From NCBI RefSeq assembly GCF_009709615.1, contig NZ_WJYA01000009.1, forward strand, positions 1 through 64,000: a stretch of 64,000 nucleotides of DNA. Reading direction: 5' to 3'. The translations under genes and the position numbers were made by a program. The notes beneath the pieces are model-generated. The model was not told the DNA's origin and did no database searches. It saw nothing but the letters and a program-made list of their open reading frames with translations. Source of the DNA: Winogradskyella ouciana (GTDB lineage: Bacteria > Bacteroidota > Bacteroidia > Flavobacteriales > Flavobacteriaceae). Each line of letters begins with the position of its first letter. Within the stretch, counting starts at the first letter, position 1. Of the stretch, positions 10,294 to 19,250 are shown one piece after another.

Positions 10294-10992
10294 TTAGACG
10301 ATCTCAGCCTCAAAAAGCGTTTTAAAATGCTTTAAAAGCTTCTGCTTTACCTCTACTTCATCAATTGTGCTCATACCGAGTTCATTATTTAAAGAAGTGA
10401 CTGCTTTCCCTCTAATGCCGCATGGAATAATATTGTCAAAATAACCTAAATCTGCATTGACATTCAGTGCAAAACCATGCATGGTCACCCAACGGCTGGC
10501 ACGTACTCCCATGGCACAGATTTTACGTGCAAACGGAGTGCCAACATCTAACCATACGCCTGTTTCGCCAGGACTGCGCTCGGCTTGTAAACCGTATTCT
10601 GCTAAGGTAAGAATTATCATTTCCTCCAAAAACCGGAGATATTTGTGGATATCGGTAAAGAAATTATCTAAATCTAAAATCGGGTAGCCTACAATTTGTC
10701 CAGGACCATGATAGGTAATATCTCCTCCTCTATTAATTTTGTAAAATGTTGCTCCCTTTTCTGTGAGTTGCTCCTCGGACAGCAGTAAATTAGACAAGTC
10801 TCCACTCTTGCCCAAAGTATAGACATGAGGATGCTCCACAAAAAGAAAATGGTTTTCGGTCTCTAAACCTGCATCTTCTCTTCTATTCTTTATTTTTGTA
10901 TCTAAAATGGCTTTAAAAAGGGTTTCTTGGTAGTCCCAAGTGTCTTTAAAATCCTTTAAGCCTAAATCTTCAAACTTTACGGTTTTATTCAA
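10294..10992 (-). CDS. lipB: Octanoyl-[ACP]:protein N-octanoyltransferase
   Basis: 232 residues. LipB moves octanoate from acyl carrier protein to the lipoyl-domain lysine of E2 subunits and the glycine-cleavage H protein, the first step of lipoate assembly. Diagnostic motifs are all present: [12 protein letters not shown] (88-99), the catalytic Lys157 in [23 protein letters not shown], and Cys191 in IIPCGI. The gene is separated by only 3 nt from the upstream lipoprotein gene on the same strand, so the two probably form a transcript. One client is likely the branched-chain E2 encoded near 43.2 kb. Confidence 0.96.
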   Translation of the reverse strand: MNKTVKFEDLGLKDFKDTWDYQETLFKAILDTKIKNRREDAGLETENHFLFVEHPHVYTLGKSGDLSNLLLSEEQLTEKGATFYKINRGGDITYHGPGQIVGYPILDLDNFFTDIHKYLRFLEEMIILTLAEYGLQAERSPGETGVWLDVGTPFARKICAMGVRASRWVTMHGFALNVNADLGYFDNIIPCGIRGKAVTSLNNELGMSTIDEVEVKQKLLKHFKTLFEAEIV

Positions 10993-10995
10993 ATC

Positions 10996-11799
10996 TTAAT
11001 CTTCTAAAACAACATCTAAATTTAATGCCGTATCATCATCTTTTAACGTATCCCAATCAACTTTATAAGTTACCGTTTTACCATCTTCAGAAATGACAGC
11101 ATTTTCTTTTGACACCGATTTTACTTTTCTCGGAAATTTATAAATAAGCGTGTAATAAGATCCTGAGAAAATCTCTTGAAACTGCATTTCAAATTGCTCG
11201 GAAAATTCATCCTTTTCGCCTTCTTCTTCCATTTCATCTAAAGATTCTTCAGAATCATCAGAATTCATTGAATTAGGCTCAAAACGTGAAAATGTATTAT
11301 TCTCAAATGTATATTTTACTTTATCAGTCTTTGTCAACTCATCTAATTGTTCCGATGGCGCTTGCCCATCTTTATTCCCTATAGCCTTAACATAATTCAT
11401 GGTTTCATCCATCTGTTCAAAGACATTTCCCAATTCATTGAAATCCTCAAAAGTCTTTCCCATTTTAATGTTAAAAACATTGTTGGCCTCATCGATGTTC
11501 ATGTCTAGAACCATTCCCTTTAATGTTTCAAATTTAGCTCTTTGTTCTTCTGAAAGAGTAGCTATGCTATCTTTATGAGCTTCATAAAAGTCATTAAAAA
11601 CTATAGTAGTATCCATTTTTTCCATCTTTGGTCCTTCCGCAGAAGAAGGCCTATTTTCTGATGCAAATTCCATCATTGGCGCCAAATCCATTGTGGTAGC
11701 ATATTTACCACTCATGTCCTCATTAAAGATTATAGATTCAGTAACATTACAACTCGTTAAAAAACAGGTAATAGCAAATAATAGAATTAATTTTTTCAT
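10996..11799 (-). CDS. Lipoprotein of unknown function
   Basis: 267 residues starting with a lipoprotein signal (MKKLILLFAITCFLTSC, Cys17). The rest is Met-, Glu- and Asp-rich and mostly helical (MEFASENRPSS, FNIKMGKTFEDFNELGNVFEQM), with an acidic patch around 178-198, and ends in a beta-like stretch (NAVISEDGKTVTYKVDWDTL). I do not recognise a named family. It lies directly upstream of lipB with a 3-nt gap, a linkage that may be purely transcriptional. Confidence 0.7.
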   Translation of the reverse strand: MKKLILLFAITCFLTSCNVTESIIFNEDMSGKYATTMDLAPMMEFASENRPSSAEGPKMEKMDTTIVFNDFYEAHKDSIATLSEEQRAKFETLKGMVLDMNIDEANNVFNIKMGKTFEDFNELGNVFEQMDETMNYVKAIGNKDGQAPSEQLDELTKTDKVKYTFENNTFSRFEPNSMNSDDSEESLDEMEEEGEKDEFSEQFEMQFQEIFSGSYYTLIYKFPRKVKSVSKENAVISEDGKTVTYKVDWDTLKDDDTALNLDVVLED

Positions 11800-11838
11800 G
11801 TGTACTTTATGGATTTAGTAAAGTACAAAGATACGGAT

Positions 11839-11997
11839 TTATCGCTCAGGATTATTTAGAATTACCAATGCTGCAATTACGCCAGGAACCCAACCGCAAA
11901 GCCATAATAAAAAAGTGATAAAAATAGAACCACAACCTTTATCCAATACGGCTAAAGGTGGGCAAATAATAGACAATATAACTCGCCAGATACTCAT
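11839..11997 (-). CDS. Pmp3/YqaE-family small membrane protein
   Basis: 52 residues from the ATG at 11997. The longer frame from 12069 adds 24 residues that do not belong to the family. The product is the classic UPF0057 hairpin: first membrane segment WRVILSIICPPLAVLDKGCG with the conserved Cys-Pro-Pro, and second segment FITFLLWLCGWVPGVIAALVIL followed by NNPER. Pmp3 relatives are stress-linked plasma-membrane proteolipids that affect membrane potential. The gene lies just upstream of the lipoprotein-lipB pair. Confidence 0.88.
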   Translation of the reverse strand: MSIWRVILSIICPPLAVLDKGCGSIFITFLLWLCGWVPGVIAALVILNNPER

Positions 11998-12105
11998 AAT
12001 TTTCGTTTGATGATTTGATGTACTGATATGACGCAGTTTTGTTAAAATTGTTACAGTTTTAAAAGTCACATTACGCTACTGAACAAAATTTTGTAGATTC
12101 GTTTT

Positions 12106-13164
12106 ATGCAATTTAGAATCTTAATAGCATTTTTATTGACTTCGCTATTCTGTGAAGCACAATATTCATTTTCGGGTTATATTAATCCTGATGAATGGCA
12201 AAACACAGTCTATCTTTCAATAGTTGAGGATTATCGTAAAATGTCAGGTGTATATTCCGAGCAGATTATAGCCAAGACTACAGCTGATGAAACAGGCTTC
12301 TTCGAATTTAAAGGCAATATGCTAGATGCTGAAAATCGAATTTATCGCATCCATGTTGATAAGTGTTCTGAAACCCAACAAGATCTCAATCATTTTAACG
12401 GCCATTGCAGCGATAGTGAAGAACTATTATTTATTGCAAAAAACACCGATACGCTCAATCTTCCTTTTTCATTTGGCAATCAAGTCTTTTGCAAAATAGA
12501 ATCGAGTAATCCTAAAGCCAATGCATTTTTAAAAATCGATTCACTGAAAAACGATATGCGTTTCGCCTATGGCGCTGTACGAAGTGAAGCCAATCGCAAA
12601 CTCAACAATAAAAAATGGTTTAAAGCACTACAATCTTACGGAGAGGCTTTAAACGAGCCCATTGCGGAACTATCTATCTATGCCTATCTATCGGATAGAA
12701 GCAGTGATTTGCATAGCTACTATGTTGAGGACTTACAGAATAACACATATTACGATAATCTAAAGACACGGCTCGAGAACGCCTATCCGAATGCCACTTA
12801 TACGGTTCAGTACAGAAATGAATTGGCCGCAGATCGCTATATGCTAGCCTCATCTAGTGGAAATGCCGTAGCAACCAATTGGAATATTTACCTCTATTTT
12901 ATTCTAGCGCTTTCGTTTTTACTGAATGCTTTTTTATTGTATCGTAATTGGAAACAAAAGCAATCGAAAACCGAAGACTTAAAAGCTAAATTATCTAAAC
13001 AAGAGCAAGTTGTTTTAGAGCATTTGCTTAAAGACAAAACCAATAAAGACATTGCCGAAGCACTTTATCTAAGTGTTAGCACTGTAAAATCACACACCAA
13101 TAACATCTATAAGAAATTGAATGTGCAATCTAGAGATGATGTTAAATCGTTGTTTATTAAATAG
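12106..13164 (+). CDS. Membrane-anchored LuxR-type (GerE) transcriptional regulator
   Basis: 352 residues. A signal peptide or N-terminal anchor (1-18) is followed by an extracytoplasmic region (20-255) that starts with a beta-rich FSGYINPDEWQNTVYLSIVE segment resembling DUF4369-type domains. One strong membrane helix follows (about 263-280, IYLYFILALSFLLNAFLLY). After a short charged linker, a C-terminal GerE/LuxR helix-turn-helix ends the protein (LSKQEQVVLEHLL, NKDIAEALYLSVSTVKSHTNNIYKKLNV). Sensor and DNA-binding domain are on one chain, without kinase or receiver, as in one-component membrane regulators of Bacteroidota. The ligand is unknown. It is the first gene of a plus-strand series ahead of the DUF1573 gene. 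Confidence 0.88.
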   Translation: MQFRILIAFLLTSLFCEAQYSFSGYINPDEWQNTVYLSIVEDYRKMSGVYSEQIIAKTTADETGFFEFKGNMLDAENRIYRIHVDKCSETQQDLNHFNGHCSDSEELLFIAKNTDTLNLPFSFGNQVFCKIESSNPKANAFLKIDSLKNDMRFAYGAVRSEANRKLNNKKWFKALQSYGEALNEPIAELSIYAYLSDRSSDLHSYYVEDLQNNTYYDNLKTRLENAYPNATYTVQYRNELAADRYMLASSSGNAVATNWNIYLYFILALSFLLNAFLLYRNWKQKQSKTEDLKAKLSKQEQVVLEHLLKDKTNKDIAEALYLSVSTVKSHTNNIYKKLNVQSRDDVKSLFIK

Positions 13165-13273
13165 TTGAAAAATTCAACCTAGGTACTAGTACCGATTTCC
13201 AACCTTTATTTTTCATTTTTTTTGAAATTATAACTGAAGTTTGTTGCAGTATTAATCATAAAAAATTTTAATC

Positions 13274-13681
13274 ATGAAACGAACATTCAACACCATTATC
13301 ATTTTAGTTTTAGCCATTGGCCTCTTCAATGCAACTTCAACAGAATTCGACAAATACGATACAAAAGTTGCTGTCATTAAATTTAAGACTGAAGTCATCG
13401 ATTACGGAACCATAGAACAACACTCAGACGGTACAAGAACCTTTACATTTACTAATGAAGGAGATGCACCATTATTGATAACCAAAGTAAAAACAAGCTG
13501 CGGTTGTACAGTTCCTAGTTATTCTAAAGCTCCTATTATGCCGGGAGATTCAGGTGAATTAGAAATTAAGTACGACACCAAAAAATTAGGTCCATTTACT
13601 AAAACTGTTACAGTTACTTCTAATGCCGAAGGCGGTAACAAGATCCTTAAAATCAAAGGAAATATTATAGCTTCAAAATAA
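13274..13681 (+). CDS. DUF1573-domain secreted protein
   Basis: 135 residues. An N-terminal hydrophobic signal (1-20) precedes one Ig-like DUF1573 domain (about 36-133) with the usual blocks IDYGTIEQHSDGTRTFTFTNEGDAPLLITKVKTSCGCT, MPGDSGELEIKYDT and KTVTVTSN. The Cys-Gly-Cys pair in SCGCT is typical of the family. DUF1573 proteins are abundant, exported and uncharacterised in Bacteroidota. The gene is monocistronic, ending in a terminator-like hairpin at 13699. Confidence 0.88.
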   Translation: MKRTFNTIIILVLAIGLFNATSTEFDKYDTKVAVIKFKTEVIDYGTIEQHSDGTRTFTFTNEGDAPLLITKVKTSCGCTVPSYSKAPIMPGDSGELEIKYDTKKLGPFTKTVTVTSNAEGGNKILKIKGNIIASK

Positions 13682-13698
13682 TTTCAAACCAAAACAAC

Positions 13699-13733
13699 AA
13701 AACTGCTAAAGGATATTGTTCTCTAGCAGTTTT
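13699..13733 (+). terminator. Terminator-like hairpin after the DUF1573 gene
   Basis: A 10-bp stem (AAAACTGCTA with TAGCAGTTTT) with a 15-nt loop, ending in a T-rich stretch 18-52 nt after the stop codon. Confidence 0.65.
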
Positions 13734-13761
13734 CTTTGTTTTATACTTTAAATAAATAACG

Positions 13762-13769
13762 TAATTTTG
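13762..13769 (+). promoter_or_regulatory. Candidate minus-7 box of lysS (TAATTTTG)
   Basis: TAATTTTG matches TAnnTTTG, 19 nt before the lysS ATG. A TTTG at 13735 lies 23 nt upstream, slightly longer than the usual minus-33 spacing. Confidence 0.5.
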
Positions 13770-13788
13770 CCGTCTCAAATGAATTAAG

Positions 13789-15477
13789 ATGCAACTTTCA
13801 GAACAAGAATTAGTAAGACGCGAAAAGTTAGAAAAATTACGTGCTTTAGGGATTAATCCTTATCCAGCCGATTTATATCCAGTAAATCATACTTCCAAAC
13901 AGATAAAAACTGATTATGAAGAAGGTAAACAGGTGATTATTGCTGGTCGTCTTATGGCTATTAATGTTCAAGGAAAAGCGTCTTTTGCGCAATTACAAGA
14001 TAGCGAAGGTCGCATTCAGGTGTATTTTAATAGAGACGAAATCTGTCCTGGTGAGAACAAGACGATGTACAATGATGTCTTTAAAAAACTCATTGACTTA
14101 GGTGATTTTGTTGGTATTGAAGGAGAATTGTTCACTACTAAAGTTGGTGAAAAAACCGTGATGGTAAAGGAATTTAAATTACTGAGTAAAGCTTTAAAAC
14201 CCTTACCTATTCCTAAACAAAAGGACGGAAAAACATACGATGCTTTCACAGATCCTGAGCAACGTTACAGACAACGCTATGCTGATTTGGCTGTAAATCC
14301 TCACGTTAAGGACGTGTTTATAAAGCGCACAAAACTGTTCAACGCCATGCGTCAATTTTTTAACGACGCTGGTTATTTTGAGGTTGAAACTCCAGTCTTA
14401 CAGCCTATAGCTGGTGGAGCTGCAGCGCGTCCGTTTGTGACGCATCACAACAGTTTAGATATTCCGTTGTACATGCGAATCGCGAACGAGCTATATCTAA
14501 AACGATTGATCGTTGGTGGTTTTGAAGGAGTTTATGAATTCTCTAAAAACTTCCGTAACGAAGGTATGGACAGAACCCACAATCCTGAGTTTACAGCTAT
14601 GGAAATCTACGTCGCTTACAAGGATTACAACTGGATGATGGATTTCTGTGAAAAACTATTAGAGCACTGCGCTATTGCCGTTAACGGAACAACAGAAGCA
14701 ACTTTCGGTGAACATAACATCGATTTTAAAGCACCATATAAGCGTATCACCATGCGCGATTCTATTCTAGAATTCACAGGTTTTGATATTTACGACAAAT
14801 CTGAAGATGAAATCAGAGCTGCTGCTAAAAGCATGAATATTGAAGTGGATGACACCATGGGTAAAGGTAAGCTCATCGATGAGATTTTTGGTGAAAAATG
14901 TGAAGGCAACTACATACAACCAACCTTCATTACGGACTATCCTAAAGAGATGAGTCCATTGTGTAAGGAGCACAGAGAAAACCCAGAATTAACCGAACGT
15001 TTTGAGTTAATGGTTTGTGGTAAAGAAATTGCTAACGCATATTCTGAACTTAATGATCCAATTGACCAACGTGAGCGTTTTGAGCATCAATTAGAATTAG
15101 CTAAGAAAGGTGACGATGAAGCCACGGGAACCATAGATTATGATTTTTTACGTGCTTTAGAATATGGTATGCCTCCTACTTCAGGTATGGGAATAGGCAT
15201 GGACAGGCTAATCATGTTTTTAACCAACAATCAGAGTATACAGGAAGTATTATTCTTCCCTCAGATGCGACCAGAGAAGAAAAAAGTAGATTTAAGTGAT
15301 AATGAAAAAGCCATTTTTGAAATTCTAAAATTTCAAAAACGTATGGATTTAAACGAGCTTAAATCACAATCTGGATTAAGTAACAAAGGTTGGGACAAAG
15401 GCATTAAGGGGCTTGGCAAACATGGTTTAACTAAGGTTGAAAAAACTGAGGAAGGCTTGTTTGTTGAAATGGTATAA
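13789..15477 (+). CDS. lysS: Lysyl-tRNA synthetase, class II
   Basis: 562 residues. The enzyme activates lysine with ATP and charges tRNA-Lys. The N-terminal OB-fold anticodon-binding domain (about 55-150, IIAGRLMAINVQGKASFAQLQDSEGRIQVY) precedes the class II catalytic core with motif 1 (AMRQFFNDAGYFEVETPVL), motif 2 (FRNEGMDRTHNPEFTAMEIY) and motif 3 (GMGIGMDRLIMFL). E. coli LysS is 505 residues. The extra tail here (about 500-562, DLSDNEKAIFEILKFQKRMDLNELKSQSGLSNKGWDKGIKGL) looks like a small winged-helix appendix found in several Bacteroidota LysRS. A terminator follows at once. Confidence 0.97.
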   Translation: MQLSEQELVRREKLEKLRALGINPYPADLYPVNHTSKQIKTDYEEGKQVIIAGRLMAINVQGKASFAQLQDSEGRIQVYFNRDEICPGENKTMYNDVFKKLIDLGDFVGIEGELFTTKVGEKTVMVKEFKLLSKALKPLPIPKQKDGKTYDAFTDPEQRYRQRYADLAVNPHVKDVFIKRTKLFNAMRQFFNDAGYFEVETPVLQPIAGGAAARPFVTHHNSLDIPLYMRIANELYLKRLIVGGFEGVYEFSKNFRNEGMDRTHNPEFTAMEIYVAYKDYNWMMDFCEKLLEHCAIAVNGTTEATFGEHNIDFKAPYKRITMRDSILEFTGFDIYDKSEDEIRAAAKSMNIEVDDTMGKGKLIDEIFGEKCEGNYIQPTFITDYPKEMSPLCKEHRENPELTERFELMVCGKEIANAYSELNDPIDQRERFEHQLELAKKGDDEATGTIDYDFLRALEYGMPPTSGMGIGMDRLIMFLTNNQSIQEVLFFPQMRPEKKKVDLSDNEKAIFEILKFQKRMDLNELKSQSGLSNKGWDKGIKGLGKHGLTKVEKTEEGLFVEMV

Positions 15478-15500
15478 TCTAAAAAAATTAGATATCACAT

Positions 15501-15528
15501 AAAAGGATGGCCTATCAGCCATCCTTTT
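15501..15528 (+). terminator. Rho-independent terminator of lysS
   Basis: Perfect 11-bp stem AAAAGGATGGC / GCCATCCTTTT with a 6-nt loop and a T tract, 23 nt after the lysS stop. Confidence 0.9.
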
Positions 15529-15618
15529 TTTATTCAAAATGCATTTCACTTAAGGAATTGCTATTTTCTTCATTTTTAGTATTTTCACACTCGCTATAAA
15601 AATGTTTTATATCCCATA

Positions 15619-16599
15619 ATGAAAAAACTTACTTTTATATTCGCTCTAGTACTTATTACATTTTCATGTGCTAATGACGATGACATCACCCCTTTAGAAG
15701 ACCCTTTGGTCGTTGCTGAATTTAGACCTAATTTGTCAGAATTAAATCTTTTTGTAGGTAATTTGAGCGATTTAAATGCTTCCTCTCGCACTTTTCAATA
15801 TGATCTAAACACTACTCTATTTTCAGACTACTCCCACAAGCAACGCCTTATTGCTTTGCCAGAAAACACAAGTATGACCTACAATGGAGATGGGTTACCG
15901 ATTTTCCCAGACAATACGGTTATAGCCAAGACATTCTATTACAATATAGACGAGCGCAACTTATCCCTAGGCAAACAAATTATTGAAACACGCATACTTA
16001 TAAAAGTTAATGGAGAATGGCAAACGGGAAATTACAAATGGAACGCAGAGCAAACTGAAGCCACATTAGATTTAAGTGGAAGTACGGTTCCAATAGCATG
16101 GATTGATAACGATGGAGAAACCAATACGGTAAATTATAAAATCCCATCAAATACGGATTGTTTTACGTGCCATCATTCCTATGACGACATTACTCCAATA
16201 GGCCCAAAACTTAGAAACCTAAACTTTACCATAAATGGCAACAACCAAATCGATGATTTTATCAACAGTCAAAATTTAATAGGCTTATCGAGTAGTTCTG
16301 AAGTTTCGGCTATTGTAAATTGGAAAGACACTTCTGCATCTTTAGAGTCTAGAGCAAGAAGCTATTTTGATGTTAATTGTGCACATTGCCATATTCCTGG
16401 TGGTCAATGTGAATTGGAATCGACTTTAAATTTAGCTTTCGAAACCTCTTTGGAAGACTCTAATATCGTTACAAGAAAATTTAGCATTTCTTACAGAATT
16501 TCTGATTATCTTGAAGGAGTAAGCATGCCCTTAATTGGGACTACAATGGTACATACGGAGGGTGTTGATTTAATCCAAGATTATTTGGACACACTTTAA
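15619..16599 (+). CDS. SO_2930-like dihaem c-type cytochrome lipoprotein
   Basis: 326 residues. Lipoprotein signal with lipobox ITFSCAND (Cys17). The N-terminal half contains LFSDYSHKQRLIALPENT and LPIFPDNTVIAKTFYYNID, both hallmarks of the SO_2930-type dihaem cytochrome family. Two haem-attachment motifs follow, CFTCH (181-185) and CAHCH (254-258). The protein should therefore be an envelope lipoprotein with two covalent haems, probably in electron transfer. The acceptor is unknown. These proteins are often encoded beside Cu-oxidase or peroxidase-like partners, but none is adjacent here. Confidence 0.85.
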   Translation: MKKLTFIFALVLITFSCANDDDITPLEDPLVVAEFRPNLSELNLFVGNLSDLNASSRTFQYDLNTTLFSDYSHKQRLIALPENTSMTYNGDGLPIFPDNTVIAKTFYYNIDERNLSLGKQIIETRILIKVNGEWQTGNYKWNAEQTEATLDLSGSTVPIAWIDNDGETNTVNYKIPSNTDCFTCHHSYDDITPIGPKLRNLNFTINGNNQIDDFINSQNLIGLSSSSEVSAIVNWKDTSASLESRARSYFDVNCAHCHIPGGQCELESTLNLAFETSLEDSNIVTRKFSISYRISDYLEGVSMPLIGTTMVHTEGVDLIQDYLDTL

Positions 16600-16694
16600 C
16601 AATCACGTTAAAAAAATACTAAAAAAGGGCCTGTAAATGAAAGATTCTTAGTAGAATCCGTATTTTCATACAAATTTTTTAAAAACCGACAAAA

Positions 16695-19196
16695 GTGAAA
16701 CAACTATCAATTAAACTACTTCTTGTAGTATGTGCTTTTTTGGCATTTTCATGCTCAACAACCAAAAAAGCCAGTAAATCAAAAAAGGATGCCACCGTAA
16801 TGGCAAAACCACCAGCAAAAAAACCTGGTAAAAACGACCCAAAACCCTATAACAAAGTCATCACAAAAGACGCTAAAAGTGACAAAGGTCTCTTTACGGT
16901 TCATACTTTAGATGACAAATTCTATTACGAAATCCCAGATTCTCTTTTTGATAGAGAAATGCTAATGGTTACTCGTATAGCCAAAACAGCAAGTGGATTA
17001 GGTTTTGGTGGAGGCAAGCAAAACGAGCAAGTTCTCCGCTGGGAAAGAAAAGGTAAAAAAGTAGTGCTTAGAGTTGTGTCTTATAATGTTACAGCAGCAG
17101 ATTCATTACCTGTTAATGAAGCGGTTGAGAATTCTAATTTTGAACCTGTACTATACACCTTCCCAATTAAAGCCTATAGCAAAGACTCTACAAGTACTGT
17201 AATTGATGCTTCACCCTTATTTGAAAAGGATGTAAAGTCTCTTGGACTTCCACAGTTTAGAAGAACTCCTTATAGAGTAACACGTTTAGAGAGCGATAAG
17301 TCTTTTATTGAAAGTATTAAAAGTTATCCAAGAAATATTGAAGCGCGCCACGTAAAAACATATGCTGCAGGGCGTCCACCATCAAACTCAAGTACTGGAA
17401 GTATCTCAATTGAGATCAATAACTCAATGATTTTACTACCAGACAACCCAATGAAACGTCGTTACTTTGATGAGCGTGTAGGTTGGTTTACAAGTAGTAC
17501 TACAGATTACGGGCAAGAAGACCAAAAGAGTAAATCTTTAACGTATTTAGACCGTTGGAGATTAGAGGTGAAAGATGAAGATATTGAAAAGTTTAAACGT
17601 GGCGAATTAGTTGTTCCTAAAAAGCAAATCGTTTATTATATCGATAGAGCAACTCCAGAAAAATGGAGAAAATACATTAAGCAAGGCATTGAAGATTGGC
17701 AAGTAGCTTTTGAAGCCGCTGGCTTTAAAGATGCAATAATTGCAAAAGATCCACCTACCGTTGAAGAAGATCCAGAATGGAGTCCAGAGGACGCACGTTA
17801 TTCTGTTGTACGTTATTTGGCTTCACCTATTCCTAATGCAAACGGACCACACGTTAGTGATCCAAGAACAGGTGAAATATTAGAAAGTGATATCAACTGG
17901 TACCACAATGTAATGTCCTTATTACGCGGTTGGTTCTTTGTACAGACTGCGGCGATTAATCCAGACGCACAGAGTCCACAGTTTAAGGATGAAGTTATGG
18001 GACGTTTAATTCGATTTGTATCTGCTCACGAAGTAGGTCATACACTTGGTTTACCACATAACATGGGAAGTAGTGTTGCTTATCCTGTTGAAAAACTACG
18101 TGATGCCGAATTTACGAGTAAATATGGAACGGCACCATCTATAATGGATTATGCCCGCTTTAATTATGTTGCTCAGCCTGGAGATGAAGGTGTGGCATTG
18201 ATGCCAAATATTGGTGTTTACGACAAATATGCCATAGAATGGGGCTACAGACCTATTTTAGACAAAACAGCAGAAGAAGAAAAGCCAATTCTTAACCAAT
18301 GGATTACAGAACACGCAGGTGACCCAATGTACAGATTTGGCCACCAACAAGCAGGTGATGTTGTAGATCCAAGCTCACAAACTGAGGATTTAGGTGACAA
18401 CGCCATGTTGGCAAGTGAATACGGTATTAAAAACCTTAAGCGTATTGTACCAAACTTAATTGAGTGGACTACAGAAGCTGGTGAAGATTATGACGACTTG
18501 CAGGAAATGTACGGCCATGTTGTCTCTCAGTTTAACCGTTATATGGGACATGTATCTAACAATATTGGTGGTGTTTATGAGCATTATAAAACTGCTGACC
18601 AAGAAGGCGCAGTTTATACACCAGTACCAAAAGCACATCAAAAAGAAGCAATGGAGTTTGTTCAGGATAATTTATTTGACACCCCAGACTGGTTAATTGA
18701 TAAAGATATTTTTGATCGTATTGAATTTACCGGTTCTGTTGAACGTGTTAGAGCATTACAAGCAAGAACACTTAACAACATTTTAAGTTTAGGCAAAATG
18801 CAACGTTTAACTGAAGCACATACTTTTGACAGCGATGCATACTCTTTACCAGAAATGATGAAGGATTTACGCCAAGGTGTTTGGAGCGAGTTACGTACTG
18901 GCAAGAAAATTGACACCTATAGACGTAATTTACAACGTGCTCACATCGATAGATTAGCATACTTAATGACTGCTGAAAACCAAAGTGGACGTTCAAGAAG
19001 TCCTTATGTTAAAACAACACCTGTTAACACAAGCCAATCTGATATTAGAGCGGTCGTAAGAGCAGAGCTAAAAACATTACGTAGTCAACTGCGTTCTGCA
19101 CGTGGTGGAGATGCTATGAGCAGAATTCATATTGCAGATGCTATTGAGCGAATTAATGACATTTTAGATCCTAAAGTTATTGTGAAAAAGGACTAA
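16695..19196 (+). CDS. Zinc-dependent metzincin-type lipoprotein protease (DUF5117/DUF4953)
   Basis: 833 residues with a lipoprotein signal (lipobox AFSCST). The start is GTG at 16695, the only start codon in the right place for the signal peptide. A DUF5117-like region (about 90-290, with FYYEIPDSLFDREMLMVTRIAKTASG) precedes the catalytic part carrying the extended zinc site HEVGHTLGLPHN (445-456) and a downstream Met turn candidate in SIMDYARFNYV. The C-terminal helical part (about 590-830) is the DUF4953-type extension. Such proteins are widespread in Bacteroidota and little studied. Proteolysis in the periplasm or at the cell surface is inferred. A palindromic terminator shared with the convergent hydrolase follows. 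Confidence 0.85.
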   Translation: MKQLSIKLLLVVCAFLAFSCSTTKKASKSKKDATVMAKPPAKKPGKNDPKPYNKVITKDAKSDKGLFTVHTLDDKFYYEIPDSLFDREMLMVTRIAKTASGLGFGGGKQNEQVLRWERKGKKVVLRVVSYNVTAADSLPVNEAVENSNFEPVLYTFPIKAYSKDSTSTVIDASPLFEKDVKSLGLPQFRRTPYRVTRLESDKSFIESIKSYPRNIEARHVKTYAAGRPPSNSSTGSISIEINNSMILLPDNPMKRRYFDERVGWFTSSTTDYGQEDQKSKSLTYLDRWRLEVKDEDIEKFKRGELVVPKKQIVYYIDRATPEKWRKYIKQGIEDWQVAFEAAGFKDAIIAKDPPTVEEDPEWSPEDARYSVVRYLASPIPNANGPHVSDPRTGEILESDINWYHNVMSLLRGWFFVQTAAINPDAQSPQFKDEVMGRLIRFVSAHEVGHTLGLPHNMGSSVAYPVEKLRDAEFTSKYGTAPSIMDYARFNYVAQPGDEGVALMPNIGVYDKYAIEWGYRPILDKTAEEEKPILNQWITEHAGDPMYRFGHQQAGDVVDPSSQTEDLGDNAMLASEYGIKNLKRIVPNLIEWTTEAGEDYDDLQEMYGHVVSQFNRYMGHVSNNIGGVYEHYKTADQEGAVYTPVPKAHQKEAMEFVQDNLFDTPDWLIDKDIFDRIEFTGSVERVRALQARTLNNILSLGKMQRLTEAHTFDSDAYSLPEMMKDLRQGVWSELRTGKKIDTYRRNLQRAHIDRLAYLMTAENQSGRSRSPYVKTTPVNTSQSDIRAVVRAELKTLRSQLRSARGGDAMSRIHIADAIERINDILDPKVIVKKD

Positions 19197-19215
19197 TACG
19201 AGATATTAATTTTTT

Positions 19216-19250
19216 AAAAAGGCTTCAAGTTAACTTGAAGCCTTTTTTTT
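19216..19250. terminator. Bidirectional terminator between convergent genes
   Basis: A perfect 22-bp palindrome (GGCTTCAAGTT / AACTTGAAGCC, 19221-19242) is flanked by A on the left and T on the right (AAAAA...TTTTTTTT), so it can end transcripts from either side. It sits between the metalloprotease stop (19196) and the hydrolase stop (19249). Confidence 0.85.
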
